A DNA stretch of 29,211 nucleotides from Betaproteobacteria bacterium (GTDB lineage Bacteria > Pseudomonadota > Gammaproteobacteria > Burkholderiales > Usitatibacteraceae). A program made the position numbers and the translations under genes. The stretch spans positions 1-29,211 of the forward strand of contig JADKJR010000017.1 of NCBI GenBank assembly GCA_016720925.1, written 5' to 3'. Below the pieces are notes generated by a model. It saw only the letters and a list, made by a program, of their open reading frames with translations. It did no database searches and had not been told where the DNA came from. Shown in pieces: positions 8,076-16,806 of the stretch (position 1 is the stretch's first letter; the number at the start of each line of letters is the position of its first letter).

Positions 8076-9087
8076 AGCACACCTGCACGCATCAGTTCAA
8101 GCACTGCACGACGCCGAGCAGCTTGTTGCGTTCGTCCACCACCAGCAGGCCGCTGGAGCCGATCTTGTGGCGTTGAATGAGTTCCGCCGCCTCCACCGCC
8201 AGCTTGTTCGCGGAAATCGTCTTCGGTGTGCGTGTCATCACGTCAGCAACAGGTATTGCGCGGATATTGTCGTGCGCCTCCAGCGCGCGCCGCAAATCGC
8301 CGTCACTGAACACGCCCAACACGGTATCGTTTGCATCGACGACCGCCGTCATTCCCAGTCCTTTCTTGGACATTTCCATGATGGCCGCCGGTAACAGGGC
8401 ATTTCCCGCCACTTTGGGGACGCGTTCGCCGACCACCATCACATCACTCACGTGCATCAGGAGTCTGCGGCCAAGCGAGCCGCCCGGATGGTGCATCGCG
8501 AAGTCTTCTTCGCCGAAGCCGCGTGCGTCGAGCAAGGTTACCGCCAGCGCATCGCCGAGCGCCAGAGTAGCCGTCGTACTCGCCGTGGGCGCCAGGTTGA
8601 GCGGGCACGCTTCCTTCTCTACGGCCGCATCCAGATGTACAGTCGCTGCTTGTGCCAACGTTGATGTTGGCCGCCCGGTAATTGCAATGATAGTTGTGCC
8701 GCGCCGCTTAAGTTGCGGAAGGATATTGAGAATTTCAATGGATTCGCCCGAATTGGAGATCGCGATCACGACATCGCCCGCCGTGATCATCCCAAATCTC
8801 CATGACTGGCTTCACCGGGATGCATGAAGAAAGCAGGCGTTCCGGTGGAGGCCAGTGTGGACGCAATCTTGCCGCCGATGTGTCCGCTTTTTGCCCATGC
8901 CCGTGACCACCACGCGGCCTTTGTTTTCGACGGCCTCGTAGAGCAACTTGTGCGCGGCAAGAAAGTCATCGCCAAGTTTTTGCGACAGCGCCATCACCGC
9001 GTCAGCTTCAATGGCCAGCGTTTCCCGCGCGAGATTCAGCGTGCGCGCAATATCTGAAATAGAACGAGGTTGTAATAGACTCTGCAT
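8072..9087 (-). CDS. kdsD: D-arabinose-5-phosphate isomerase (frameshifted)
   Basis: KdsD converts ribulose 5-phosphate to arabinose 5-phosphate, the first step of Kdo synthesis. About 338 codons fits the family (about 328). The N-terminal SIS domain shows ETLAIEADAVMALSQKLG, GRVVVTGMGKSGHIGGKIA, STLASTGTPAFFMHPGEASH and GDVVIAISNSGESIEIL. A long clean frame then carries ATVHLDAAVEKEACPLNLAP, ALAVTLLDARGFGEEDFA and HHPGGSLGRRLL. Two CBS domains follow (about residues 205-330: PVADVMTRTPKTISAN, GSSGLLVVDERNKLLGVV). The frame shifts just before the end, where LELMRAGVL and TGA (8072-8074) match the family C-terminus. The start ATG at 9085-9087 is divergent from the antiporter gene. Confidence 0.92.
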
Positions 9088-9131
9088 ATCGACATTGTAA
9101 TGTCATCCTACCTTCTCATACATAAGCGTCA

Positions 9132-11101
9132 ATGACCGCACATGCCACACTGCCGCTGGTTGTAATTCTCTTGGCGACGGCCGTCGTGACGGTGGTCGTG
9201 TTTCGCCGCCTGAACATGCCGGCAATTCTGGGTTACCTGCTGGTCGGTGTTTTGATCGGTCCATACGCGCTAGGCGTGGTACCCGACACGCCGGGTACGC
9301 GCTATCTGGCCGAGTTTGGCGTCGTATTTCTCATGTTCTCGATTGGATTGGAGTTCTCGCTGCCGCAATTGGTATCGATGCGCAAACTGGTGCTGGGCTT
9401 TAGGGCTCCAGGTCGTCCTCTCCATCCTGATCGTTATTGGTATCGCGATGCTGGCGGAAAAACCTGGCAAGCGGGCCTGATTCTTGGCGGCATTCTCGCC
9501 ATGTCGTCCACGCCATCATTACCCAAGGTGCTGGCCGAGCAGACCTAACATTCCCTGCACGGCAAAAACAAATCATGGGTGTCTTGCTGTTTCAGGATCT
9601 GGCGGTGATTCCGCTGCTTGTTCTGATACCCGCGCTGGCGCTGTCGGGTGAGCAAATTGCTTTTGAAATTGGCGCGGCACTATTAAAAGCAGGCGCGGTG
9701 CTGGCGGTCATATTGATTCTCGGCCAACGCATCATGCGTCCGCTGTTTCACGTGATCGCCGCGCAGAAATCCTCCGAGCTGTTTGTGCTCGCGGTACTGT
9801 TTGTACACTGGGGCTCGCATGGGCGACGGATGCGTCGGGTTTGTCCTGGCACTGGGCGCCTTCCTCGCGGGCATGCTGATCTCGGAAACCGAATACCGCT
9901 ATCAGGTCGACGATTACATCAAGCCGTTCCGCGATGTGTTGCTGGGCCTGTTTTTCATCACCATCGGCATGCAGCTCAATTTGCGGGGAGGTGCTGGACC
10001 ACTGGGGCATCGTGCTTGTTGTGCTGGTGGCGCTCATCACCCTCAAATTTCTGGTGATCATTGTCCTGGCCACGGTGATGAAGAACGACAAAGCCGTGGC
10101 GCTACGTTGCGCGCTGGCATTGGCGCCTGCTGGCGAATTCGGGTTCGTGCTGCTGTCCCTTGCCGGCCAACACCATGCTTTGGGCGAGGCGACGGTGCAG
10201 GTGGTATTGGCGGCCATGCTGATTTCAATGCTGCTATCTCCACTGATCCTCGCCCACAGCGACAAAATCGTCATGCGGCTGGTGGCCAGCGAGTGGGAAG
10301 CGCGCGCCGCAATTACAGCAGCTCGCCATCAAGTCGATGAGCAAGAAGCGGCACGTCATCATTTGCGGCTACGGTCGATCGGGACAAAGCCTGGCGCGTT
10401 TTCTGGAGCAGGAAAAATCTCCATCATCGCGCTTGACGCTGACCCGATGCGGGTCAAGCAGGCGGCAGCTGCGGGCGATTCCGTCATGTTCGGCGACGCC
10501 GCGCGCCAGGAAGTGCTGACGGCCGCCGGGCTGCCGCGAGCCTCCGCCGTGGTGGTGAGCTTTTCCGACACCCATGCCGCCATGACCATTCTTTCGCATG
10601 TGCGCGCGCTACGCCCCGATGTGCCGGTCATCGTGCGCACGTTCGACGATACGGATGTGGAGAAGCTCAAATCTGCCGGGGCCGCCGAAATCGTCGCCGA
10701 AGTTGTCGAAGGCTCGCTGATGCTCGCCACCCAAACCATGCTTCTACTGGGCGTGCCGCTCAATAAAGTGCTTGGCGCGCCTGCGACAGGTGCGCGGTGA
10801 ACGCTATGCGCTGATGCGTGGCTTCTTTCCAGGCGTGACCGATATGGACGATGCGCAATTTGACGGGCAACAGCCGCGCATGCAGTCGATCAGCATCGAT
10901 GCCGGTGCGGCGGCCGTCGGCAAGACCATTGCATCTCTGCGATTCGATGAGATCGGGATTCAACTTACCGCGATGCGACGAAAAGGCGCACGCGAGACCG
11001 AAGTGCAGCCTGATTTGCGACTCGAATCTGGCGATGTGCTGGTGTTGACGGGGACGCCCGAGTCACTGGCAAAGGCGGAGATACGGCTGTTACAGGGGTA
11101 G
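9132..11101 (+). CDS. Kef/YbaL-type CPA2 cation:proton antiporter with RCK domains (frameshifted)
   Basis: This is a predicted inner-membrane antiporter of the CPA2 family, exchanging a monovalent cation, probably K+, for H+. About 656 residues. The transport domain starts MTAHATLPLVVILLATAVVT and has LNMPAILGYLLVGVLIGPYA, EFGVVFLMFSIGLEFSLPQL, ILGGILAMSSTP, FQDLAVIPLLVLIPALALSG and AFLAGMLISETEYRYQVDDY (CPA2 helix with Glu), then IKPFRDVLLGLFFITIGMQL. A cytoplasmic RCK_N domain follows (KKRHVIICGYGRSGQSLARF, then VMFGDAARQEVLTAAGLPRA). The C-terminal TrkA_C domain has SIDAGAAAVGKTIASLRF and ESGDVLVLTGTPESLAKAE. Frames break near 9410, 9545, 9825, 9990, 10310, 10420 and 10775. Gene symbol is left blank because KefB, KefC and YbaL cannot be told apart here. 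Confidence 0.88.
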
Positions 11102-11180
11102 CCGCATTCCTGACTGTATTCAACAGGACCGGCCGGATAGCCCTTGGCGATGCGGCAATTCAGGCGCGATTCCCATCCGA

Positions 11181-11205
11181 AAAAACCCGCCGAAGCGGGC
11201 TTTTT
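11181..11205 (-). terminator. Rho-independent terminator of the prepilin gene
   Basis: Read on the minus strand, the RNA would be GCCCGC-UUCG-GCGGGU followed by a run of U. This is a six-pair stem closed by a UUCG tetraloop, with one G-U pair at the base. It begins about 20 bp after the prepilin stop (11220). On the plus strand the same element has an A-C mismatch at the base, so it fits the prepilin better, but it could also serve the antiporter gene that converges on it. Confidence 0.85.
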
Positions 11206-11219
11206 CTATTGTCACGCAA

Positions 11220-11905
11220 TCAGAACGCGACACATACCGTATAGACCGCTCCATCACCGGCGGTATTCATCGCCGCCGTCGTGGTTGCATCGGCTGCGGT
11301 CGCTTGGTTGTTGCCCGCCATGATTCGAACAGAGCCGGTGGCGGGATTACCGTCATCGAGCGTCGTATCGATTTGACGCGAGAAGCGCCCGTTGATATTT
11401 CCCTGACAAACAAAAAACGAACCGCTGAACGGGTGGTAGGTGCCGTCAATACCGGAGCACTGGTGATCCCGAGGTTGCCATTTTCGCTATTGAGGGGACG
11501 ATAGTCGACTGCCGCCGTATTCGTCGAGCCCGTGGCGAGGTTTGCAAAGCGAACATGCTGCCAGAACAGGAATGATTCATCCGTAACGGTGGTCGAATTC
11601 CACGCGCCTTCGATGCGTCCATTCGCCAGCGTTGCTGCCGGCGTGGTAGCAGTGGTCGCGCCCGCAAGATTGGTATTTGCGCGCGGATCATCCCCCGGCA
11701 TCGCCTTGAAGCGATCCTGATAGCCGTATACCTGCGTGGCGACCAGCTTCATGTCGTTGACCATTGCCTTGACCTTCGCGCTATTGATCAATTCCTGCCC
11801 CTTCAAGATGCCGCCAAGCAGTAGACCGATAATCACCAATACAATGGCGATCTCGACTAGGGTAAAGCCCGACTGCTGATTTTTCATGCTCTTGATATTT
11901 TTCAT
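11220..11905 (-). CDS. Type IV prepilin, candidate major pilin (frameshifted near the C-terminus)
   Basis: The class III signal is clear: MKNQQSG then FTLVEIAIVLVIIGLLLGG, with Phe+1 and Glu+5 of mature pilins. Two starts are possible, ATG 11905 (13-residue leader, MKNIKSMKNQQSG) or ATG 11887 (7-residue leader). The body has the KGQELINSAKVKAMVNDMK spine, VYGYQDRFKAMPGDDP and ESFLFWQHVRFANLA, the pattern of a prepilin group frequent in betaproteobacteria. A homopolymer slip in a T6 run near 11415 shifts the frame; corrected, the end reads RFFVCQGNINGRF and TVCVAF before TGA at 11220-11222. The two Cys residues could form the C-terminal disulphide loop. It has its own sigma-54 promoter and terminator, which suggests strong separate expression. 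Confidence 0.88.
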
Positions 11906-11957
11906 TTCATTCCCCGAATTTCCGTTGGTTAGGGTGCGTTTGATTTAGTTTGTGTTC

Positions 11958-12045
11958 TTAGTTGATGGCGAGACCGAGTACCATCCCAAAAAGCAATGAA
12001 TGCTGTTGCGAGGTCATACAAATTCATGTGGTCGATGGCTTTCAT
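11958..12045 (-). CDS. Possible small leader ORF ahead of the prepilin
   Basis: An ATG at 12043-12045 follows a strong GGAG site by six bases and lies about 32 bases after the predicted sigma-54 start site, so it is the first translatable ORF of the pilin transcript. As written, the frame encodes 38 residues, MKAIDHMNLYDLATAFIAF followed by a polar tail, ending at 11929. If one T is removed from the T5 run near 11987, the product is 28 residues with a hydrophobic end (GMVLGLAIN) and a stop at 11958. The second form looks more like a small membrane peptide. It is not a recognised family and could simply be 5' UTR. Confidence 0.35.
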
Positions 12046-12087
12046 GTAGAACTCCAATCTTGTCATTGAACAGCTTGAGCAGATAAA

Positions 12088-12104
12088 AGCAATCGTCGTG
12101 CCAA
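12088..12104 (-). promoter_or_regulatory. Sigma-54 (RpoN) promoter of the prepilin transcript
   Basis: The minus strand reads TTGGCACGACGATTGCT. This matches the sigma-54 consensus (TTGGCACG, four bases, TTGCW) at every conserved position, with GG (12102-12101) and GC (12090-12089) separated by exactly 10 bases. The predicted start of transcription is near 12077. It would transcribe the small leader ORF and the prepilin. Type IV pilin genes are often RpoN-dependent through PilR-type activators, and this window encodes a sigma-54 regulator and a kinase. Confidence 0.88.
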
Positions 12105-12110
12105 TATTCT

Positions 12111-12123
12111 ATAGCGTTGATTT
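12111..12123 (-). promoter_or_regulatory. Possible IHF site upstream of the sigma-54 promoter
   Basis: The minus strand has AATCAACGCTATA, one mismatch from the IHF consensus WATCAANNNNTTR, next to an A/T-only stretch (12121-12137). It lies between the sigma-54 promoter and the upstream repeats. IHF bending in this position is common at RpoN promoters. The match is weak on its own. Confidence 0.3.
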
Positions 12124-12161
12124 ATAATATAAAAATATTCCCCGCACCCATTTCAGACAGC

Positions 12162-12226
12162 GAGTGGCCAATATTCGACACGGATTTATGTCGCTGCGCC
12201 GTACACCTGTCCGGATATTCGACAGG
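12162..12226. promoter_or_regulatory. Two repeated/dyad elements, candidate activator sites
   Basis: The 10-mer ATATTCGACA occurs at 12171-12180 and 12215-12224, 44 bp apart, about four helical turns. The second copy sits in a perfect dyad, CCTGTC (12206-12211), nine bases, GACAGG (12221-12226). The first has a weaker dyad, GTG (12164-12166) and CAC (12179-12181). They lie roughly 90-150 bp upstream of the predicted sigma-54 start site, the usual place for enhancer-binding sites. They are also 100-165 bp upstream of the histidine kinase gene, so they could act in both directions. Confidence 0.6.
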
Positions 12227-12328
12227 CCTGGTGCAAGCTGCATCATGGCCGGCCGGCCCCTATTGGCGCGGCGCGTCAATTCAGGCTAGGCTTTCGTTCC
12301 ATGCCCTTCACTCACCGCCCACTCATTT

Positions 12329-14055
12329 GTGAGTAACCATTTTCCTGCTACCGATAAACCCCTGATCTCCTGGATCGTGAGCGGCCGTCGCTGGGTCATT
12401 CTGGCGATGTTGCTGTCGCTGCACGCGGGGCTGTTGTCGGAATCGGGAAGCGACTTTCAGCGCATCTGGCTGATGGTGCATTTCGGGCTGTTCCTCCTCT
12501 GGCAGCCGTTCATCAGCACCGAGCGCGAACTGAAAGTGTTTGCCCTGTTCCTGCTCCTCGGGATCACGGGCGTCGTGCTGTACAGCCTGTCGGGATGGAT
12601 GCTGGCCACGTGGCATGCCATGCTCATCGCCATCATGGGCGGCAAGGTTTTCACGTCGCAGGCTGCACGGCGCAGCCGCTCCTATCTGGTCGCGGTGTTT
12701 TATCTATTCACGATTCTCTTGATCTGGACCGTGCCCGTTGCGCTGCTGGAAATCACCGACCTGCCACCCGGCCTACGAGTGCTGGTCAGCGTATTGCTGC
12801 CGCTGTCGTTGCTGTTAATGGTCGTGCTGCCGTTCCGGGCGGAAGATGGAAGCGACGACACAGGTGTTCGATTTCTTCTACAGCCTGATCGTATTTCAAC
12901 TGGTCGTTGTACTGGTGCTCGGCACCATCGCCGCGATGCGAATCACTCATAACCAGTACTTTCAGGCGGTGGTGCTGACGGTACTCGCGTTTTCCGCGGC
13001 ACTTTCATCCTCGCGGTGTTGTGGGGGCCGCGCACCGGCTTCGATGGGCTGCGCACGTATTTCTCGCACTACCTGATGAGCGTTGGCATGCCGTTCGAAT
13101 TGTGGATGCGGCGCGTCGCGGAATTGTCTGAAACCGAATTGAGTTCGGCGCGCTTCCTGCAACAGACACTTGAGGAGATCGAAAAATTTCCGTGGATCGT
13201 CGGCGGCGTGTGGACGTCGCCCGATGGCCCGGGCCGCTATGGGCGAGAGACGGAATTCGATTCGCGCTTTCAATACCACCATCTCGAAATCATTTTTTAT
13301 ACCGAGATCCACATGTCCCCCGCGATGTTTCTTCACCTGCGGCTGCTGGCCCAGGTGGTCGGCGAGTTCTACGAAGGCAAACGCCGCGAACAAGTCCTGA
13401 AACAGAATGCCTATATGCAAGCGGTGCACGAGACCGGCGCGCGCCTCACGCACGATATGAAAAACCTGCTGCAGTCGCTGTACGCGCTAACCTCCGCGAG
13501 CGTGGCCCAGCCGCCGGACAACCGCCGCAAGAAGACGCCCTATGAGGCCATGCTCGAACGGCAACTGCCACAACTGGCCAAACGCCTGCAATCCACGCTG
13601 GACAAATTGCAGAATCCCGCGCTGGCCGGCGCAACATCATGCTTTCCACGGACGACTGGTGGCAAGAAGTGCTTGTCCGGCACGCCGATGACGATGCGAC
13701 CTTTGCTTCACACGGCACCCTCAGCGGAACAATTCCCTCCGCGCTTTTCGACAACGTACTGGAAAACTGTCTCGAGAATGCGCGCAAGAAGAAGTTGGCG
13801 GATCCATCAATTGAAGTCAAGATTGAAATTGCAATAGCCGCCGAAAACACGGTACTTTCGATCACCGATACCGGCAGCGCCATTCCCGGCAGCGCAGCGG
13901 ATGAATTGTTCCGATCGCCAATCGCCAATTCGCGCCGAAGCGGATACGGTATCGGCCTGTTTCAGGCGTTTCGGCAGGCGGATGAGTTGGGATATGTGCT
14001 GATTTTGGCGAGCAACCGGGCGGGGGAGGTCCGGTTTGAATTGCGGCGGGCGTAG
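12329..14055 (+). CDS. Membrane histidine kinase, PrsK/PilS-like (frameshifted)
   Basis: This is a predicted two-component sensor kinase of about 575 residues. The N-terminal third is made of successive membrane helices (WVILAMLLSLHAGLL, LMVHFGLFLLWQPF, ALFLLLGITGVVLY, YLVAVFYLFTILLIW, VLVSVLLPLSLLLMVV, FQLVVVLVLGTIAAM) with little periplasmic loop. After a linker comes the dimerisation helix ETGARLTHDMKNLLQSLYAL with the phospho-accepting His at 13451-13453. The ATPase domain then shows ALFDNVLENCLENARKKK (N box), LSITDTGSAIP (G1) and RRSGYGIGLFQAF (G2). The His-Asp-Met-Lys-Asn motif resembles PrsK-type kinases. The first codon is taken as GTG at 12329; a ribosome site is not evident. Breaks lie near 12860, 13010 and 13640. 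It is divergent from the sigma-54-controlled prepilin and is the likely partner of the regulator at 27.6-29.0 kb. Confidence 0.83.
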
Positions 14056-14166
14056 GCAAGAAAAATAACGTAGAACGCCTATTGGTGGGGGTTTTCAGGT
14101 GTTTATGGTCTGCGAGGCGCGCCAGTGCTTGTGTTTACGCTCATTGTTTGCGGACTTTTTTTGATG

Positions 14167-15036
14167 TTACGGCAGCTTTCCCGCGCCTTGCATACTATTG
14201 AATAGTACGTTCAGGGAAATCCAGTTGACCATATCATCAAACTCATTTGCCCCGCCAACAGTCGGAGTATGAGATACGAATGCAAAGGTTTGGGTCGCTG
14301 TAGTCTTCACGTTGAAACCTTCATCGGCTCCGGCCCCACCCGTTGCAGCATTCGCACCCAAGGAATGCGACTGCGGGCGTTTTGTCAGTCAATTTCACCA
14401 CGCCCGCACCGCATGCATTGCCGTTGGTAACAGCAGGATTCGTCACTGCCGTCGGTAACGTGCCAACTGGCGCCGATTGGCACACGAAAGAAACTTGGAC
14501 GTGCTTTCAGAAAGCAATGTCGTTGTTGCCAATTTCATATTGCCAGCCTTGGTAAAAGGATATGAGATCCCATTTATCGGGACCGTATCCGATCCCCACA
14601 CCGCATACCTAATCCGATTCTGCTGTAGTCCCCAAGCGTCAATCATGAAGCCTTGGCTATCGACAGGGCTCAATCCTAGAGTTACTGCTGGCAAATAGCC
14701 CGTCCAATATTCACACTTTCCAGCCGCCGCGTCTGCAGGCGATGCAAATCTTTCATCCCCAAACGAGTTGACAGCACCGACAGTAACTCCATCTGTTGCG
14801 GGGCACGGGATTCTGCCGTTTGCTGCCGCGTATCCAATCAGAGCCTGCTGCGCCAAGTCCAACATTTTTTGAGTTTCAGCGGCGCGTTTCTGATTCAGTT
14901 GCGTTGTGATTGGTATCGCTAACGTGGCAAGGAGGATGGTCAAAATGACCAACACAACCGCTATCTCAATCAGCGTGAACCCACGATTGACCGCAGTTTG
15001 ATGGTGCATTGGAAAATTCTTCGTGGGCAACGGCAT
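14167..15036 (-). CDS. Type IV (minor) prepilin, last gene of the pilus operon (frameshifted)
   Basis: It begins MPLPTKNFPMHHQTAVNRG and then FTLIEIAVVLVILTILLATL, a prepilin cleavage site with Phe+1 and Glu+5; an internal ATG at 15007-15009 would give a shorter leader. The following helix (QKRAAETQKMLDLAQQALIG) and YAAANGRIPCPATDG are typical of larger minor pilins, which often carry the RIPCPA motif. The middle includes CEYWTGYLPAVTLGL, SQGFMIDAWGLQQNRIRYAV and FLSCANRR, where the frame breaks near 14490. The other frames give FVCQSA, and then GANAATGGAGADEGFNVK, FDDMVNWISLNVLFN and the stop at 14167-14169. Total about 289 residues. The start is 2 bp after the upstream gene, so it is co-translated with it. 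Confidence 0.82.
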
Positions 15037-15038
15037 GA

Positions 15039-16304
15039 CTAGTTTTTTATTGCGATCACGCGATCGCGCGTAGGCAACGTTGAGGTCGTTGGGACGTATG
15101 TAAGCCGGCGGAGGCCAAGCCGGTCGGCTCTAGGTAATTTGTAGAAATCGAAGACGGTCGGGATTGCGTAGGCGTCGCAATGCCGGGCAAAATGAATGCA
15201 GCCTGAACGGCATTGTCTGATCCTACGGTGAGGCAATCACCCGCAACCACGCATGACTTCGTACCACCTTTTTCGAAGGCCTTACCGATCACGTAGTGAA
15301 CGGCTGAATTCCATTCGTTTCCAGTGAACCAGGCCGGTAGACCATTCGGATTACCGACTGGCTGCCAGTCCGCCAAACCCGTGCACGGCAATCCAGAATG
15401 TGGGCTTGCCGCAATGTACAAGGGTAATCTTCCAGAATACGTACTGTTCACACAGTTCAGCCCATTTGAAAGGCATAGTCAGGATAGTTCGCGGCGTATG
15501 GGTAGTAGCTATTTGTCCATAGTAATCATTCAATGTGCGCGTCAGAATCGCCGCAATTCGATCTTCGATTCTTCGGCATGAAATCCGCCGTCGTAATGTA
15601 GGCTATCTGGTCGTTAAACGTTGCGCTGACACGATCCGCGATGTATGGCCCAGCGCTGGTCGCATTATTCCGGCCAGAACTACTTTCCAGATAGTTTGCA
15701 GCACAGATGTTTCCGGCAATACTTGTTGCGGTAGTTGCGCAAAAGGACGCTGCAGTTGTCCGCGCCTGATTGGAAACCGGCGCGCCAGCGGAGAATACGA
15801 TTGCCACGACTTGACTCTTTAGAATAGAAGTGCCGCCGACATCGTAAATGGTCAATGAGCCCAAGGTATCGCTGTTGATCTTTGCGACAGCCGGGCGAAA
15901 ATTCGTTGATACTGCGTACCAAAGTGGCTCGCCGTCGCTGTCAAAAATCTCTGGTATCCCAAGTGTTTTCCACGGTAACCGTCCGATCCGAACCGTTGCG
16001 CATGACCCCAAATCTAGACCGTAATTTGATGCCGTTGGTGCAACTCTTGTGGGCATGGAAACTCACCGGGCCGCCCAGGATCATCGCGCGTAATTGCATA
16101 TGCGAGTAACGCCTCCTTAGCCTTTGCCAAGGCCAATGATGTATTCTCGCCGCGTGAAATTTTTCGGTTACCCGTGGCAAGGTCCGTAATGAAGACAATG
16201 CCTAGAATGCCTAACATTGCGAGCACAACGAAAATCAACACAAATCCATTGCTCTTGCTTGACGGGCTTGTGCGTTTAGTAGTTGTGAATGCTCGACTCA
16301 CTGC
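15039..16304 (-). CDS. Large prepilin-like protein without Glu5, candidate tip pilin (frameshifted)
   Basis: About 420 residues. After a basic leader (TTTKRTSPSSKSNG) comes the hydrophobic helix FVLIFVVLAMLGILGIVFI, in which residue +5 is Phe rather than Glu, as in GspK-type capping pseudopilins. Then follow NRKISRGENTSLALAKAKEA, YAITRDDPGRPGEFPCP, IGRLPWKTLGIPEI, EPLWYAVSTNFRP, LKSQVVAIVFSAGAPV, AANYLESSSGRNNA, FNDQIAYITTADFMP, and a C-terminal part with NSTYSGRLPLYIAASPHSG and WFTGNEWNSAVHYVIGKAF. It is rich in Cys (for example SCVVAGDC). Likely start GTG 16304, 7 bp after mshK. Frames break near 16050, 15580, 15500, 15450 and 15060. No named family is certain; the role is inferred from position and the missing Glu. 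Confidence 0.75.
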
Positions 16305-16311
16305 GCGCAGC

Positions 16312-16806
16312 TCACTTCTTTGCAGCGCGTTTGGCTGCGATCTTGTGAGAAACCAGTTTCTTCGCAATTCTTGGCCGCATTGGGGGCTTCGACACAGCAG
16401 CCGTTCTACTTAGGTCGAGAACCCGAATTGCTTCGGAAGGCCCACCCACATCTTGCGGCTGCAATCCATTCGCCTTCAAGCTTTGCACGTTATTGCGTAC
16501 CTGCCCATCCACCCAAATTGTGGTTTGCCCGTCGCTGCGCTTAACAAACCCATTCAAAACCGATACGGCAGGCTCAACCAAAACACCCGCATCATCAATC
16601 ACCGCAACCGCGCCAACCTTTCGCACGCGATCCATTTGGTCGCGCTGTTCGCGGCCGAAGAATAATGTTCCCGCCAAAGGCTGCGTCACCGGTGCAATCT
16701 TGTCGACAGACGAAGGCGCTGTTACCTGCACGTTGTTGGTTTGCGCGATGCCTTCCGTTGCGACAACCAGAACAGCCAGCATCAGCGATTTCTCAAATAT
16801 GTTCAT
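16312..16806 (-). CDS. mshK: MshK-like pilus biogenesis protein
   Basis: A 164-residue secreted protein. It begins MNIFEKSLMLAVLVVATEGIA, a signal peptide probably cleaved after IAQ. The body has LAGTLFFGREQRDQMDRVRK and VSVLNGFVKRSDGQTTIWVD, then GQVRNNVQSL; the phe-phe plus hydrophilic helix followed by a VNGYV-SDG-VW-strand pattern is characteristic of MshK-type proteins in MSHA clusters. The C-terminus is very basic (repeated KK and KR). The frame is uninterrupted. Its ATG overlaps the stop of the upstream gene in ATGA (16803-16806). Its function in pilus assembly is not known in detail. Confidence 0.72.
   Translation of the reverse strand: MNIFEKSLMLAVLVVATEGIAQTNNVQVTAPSSVDKIAPVTQPLAGTLFFGREQRDQMDRVRKVGAVAVIDDAGVLVEPAVSVLNGFVKRSDGQTTIWVDGQVRNNVQSLKANGLQPQDVGGPSEAIRVLDLSRTAAVSKPPMRPRIAKKLVSHKIAAKRAAKK

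Noticed and set aside
8177..8827. 216-residue plus-strand frame
   Set aside because: Exact antisense of the long kdsD frame; Ser/Ala-rich shadow translation.
12121..12137. Sigma-70 promoter at the TATAAT-like stretch
   Set aside because: A TATAAT is present at 12123-12128, but I found no convincing -35 at the right distance on the plus strand. The A/T run fits better as flexible DNA by the possible IHF site.
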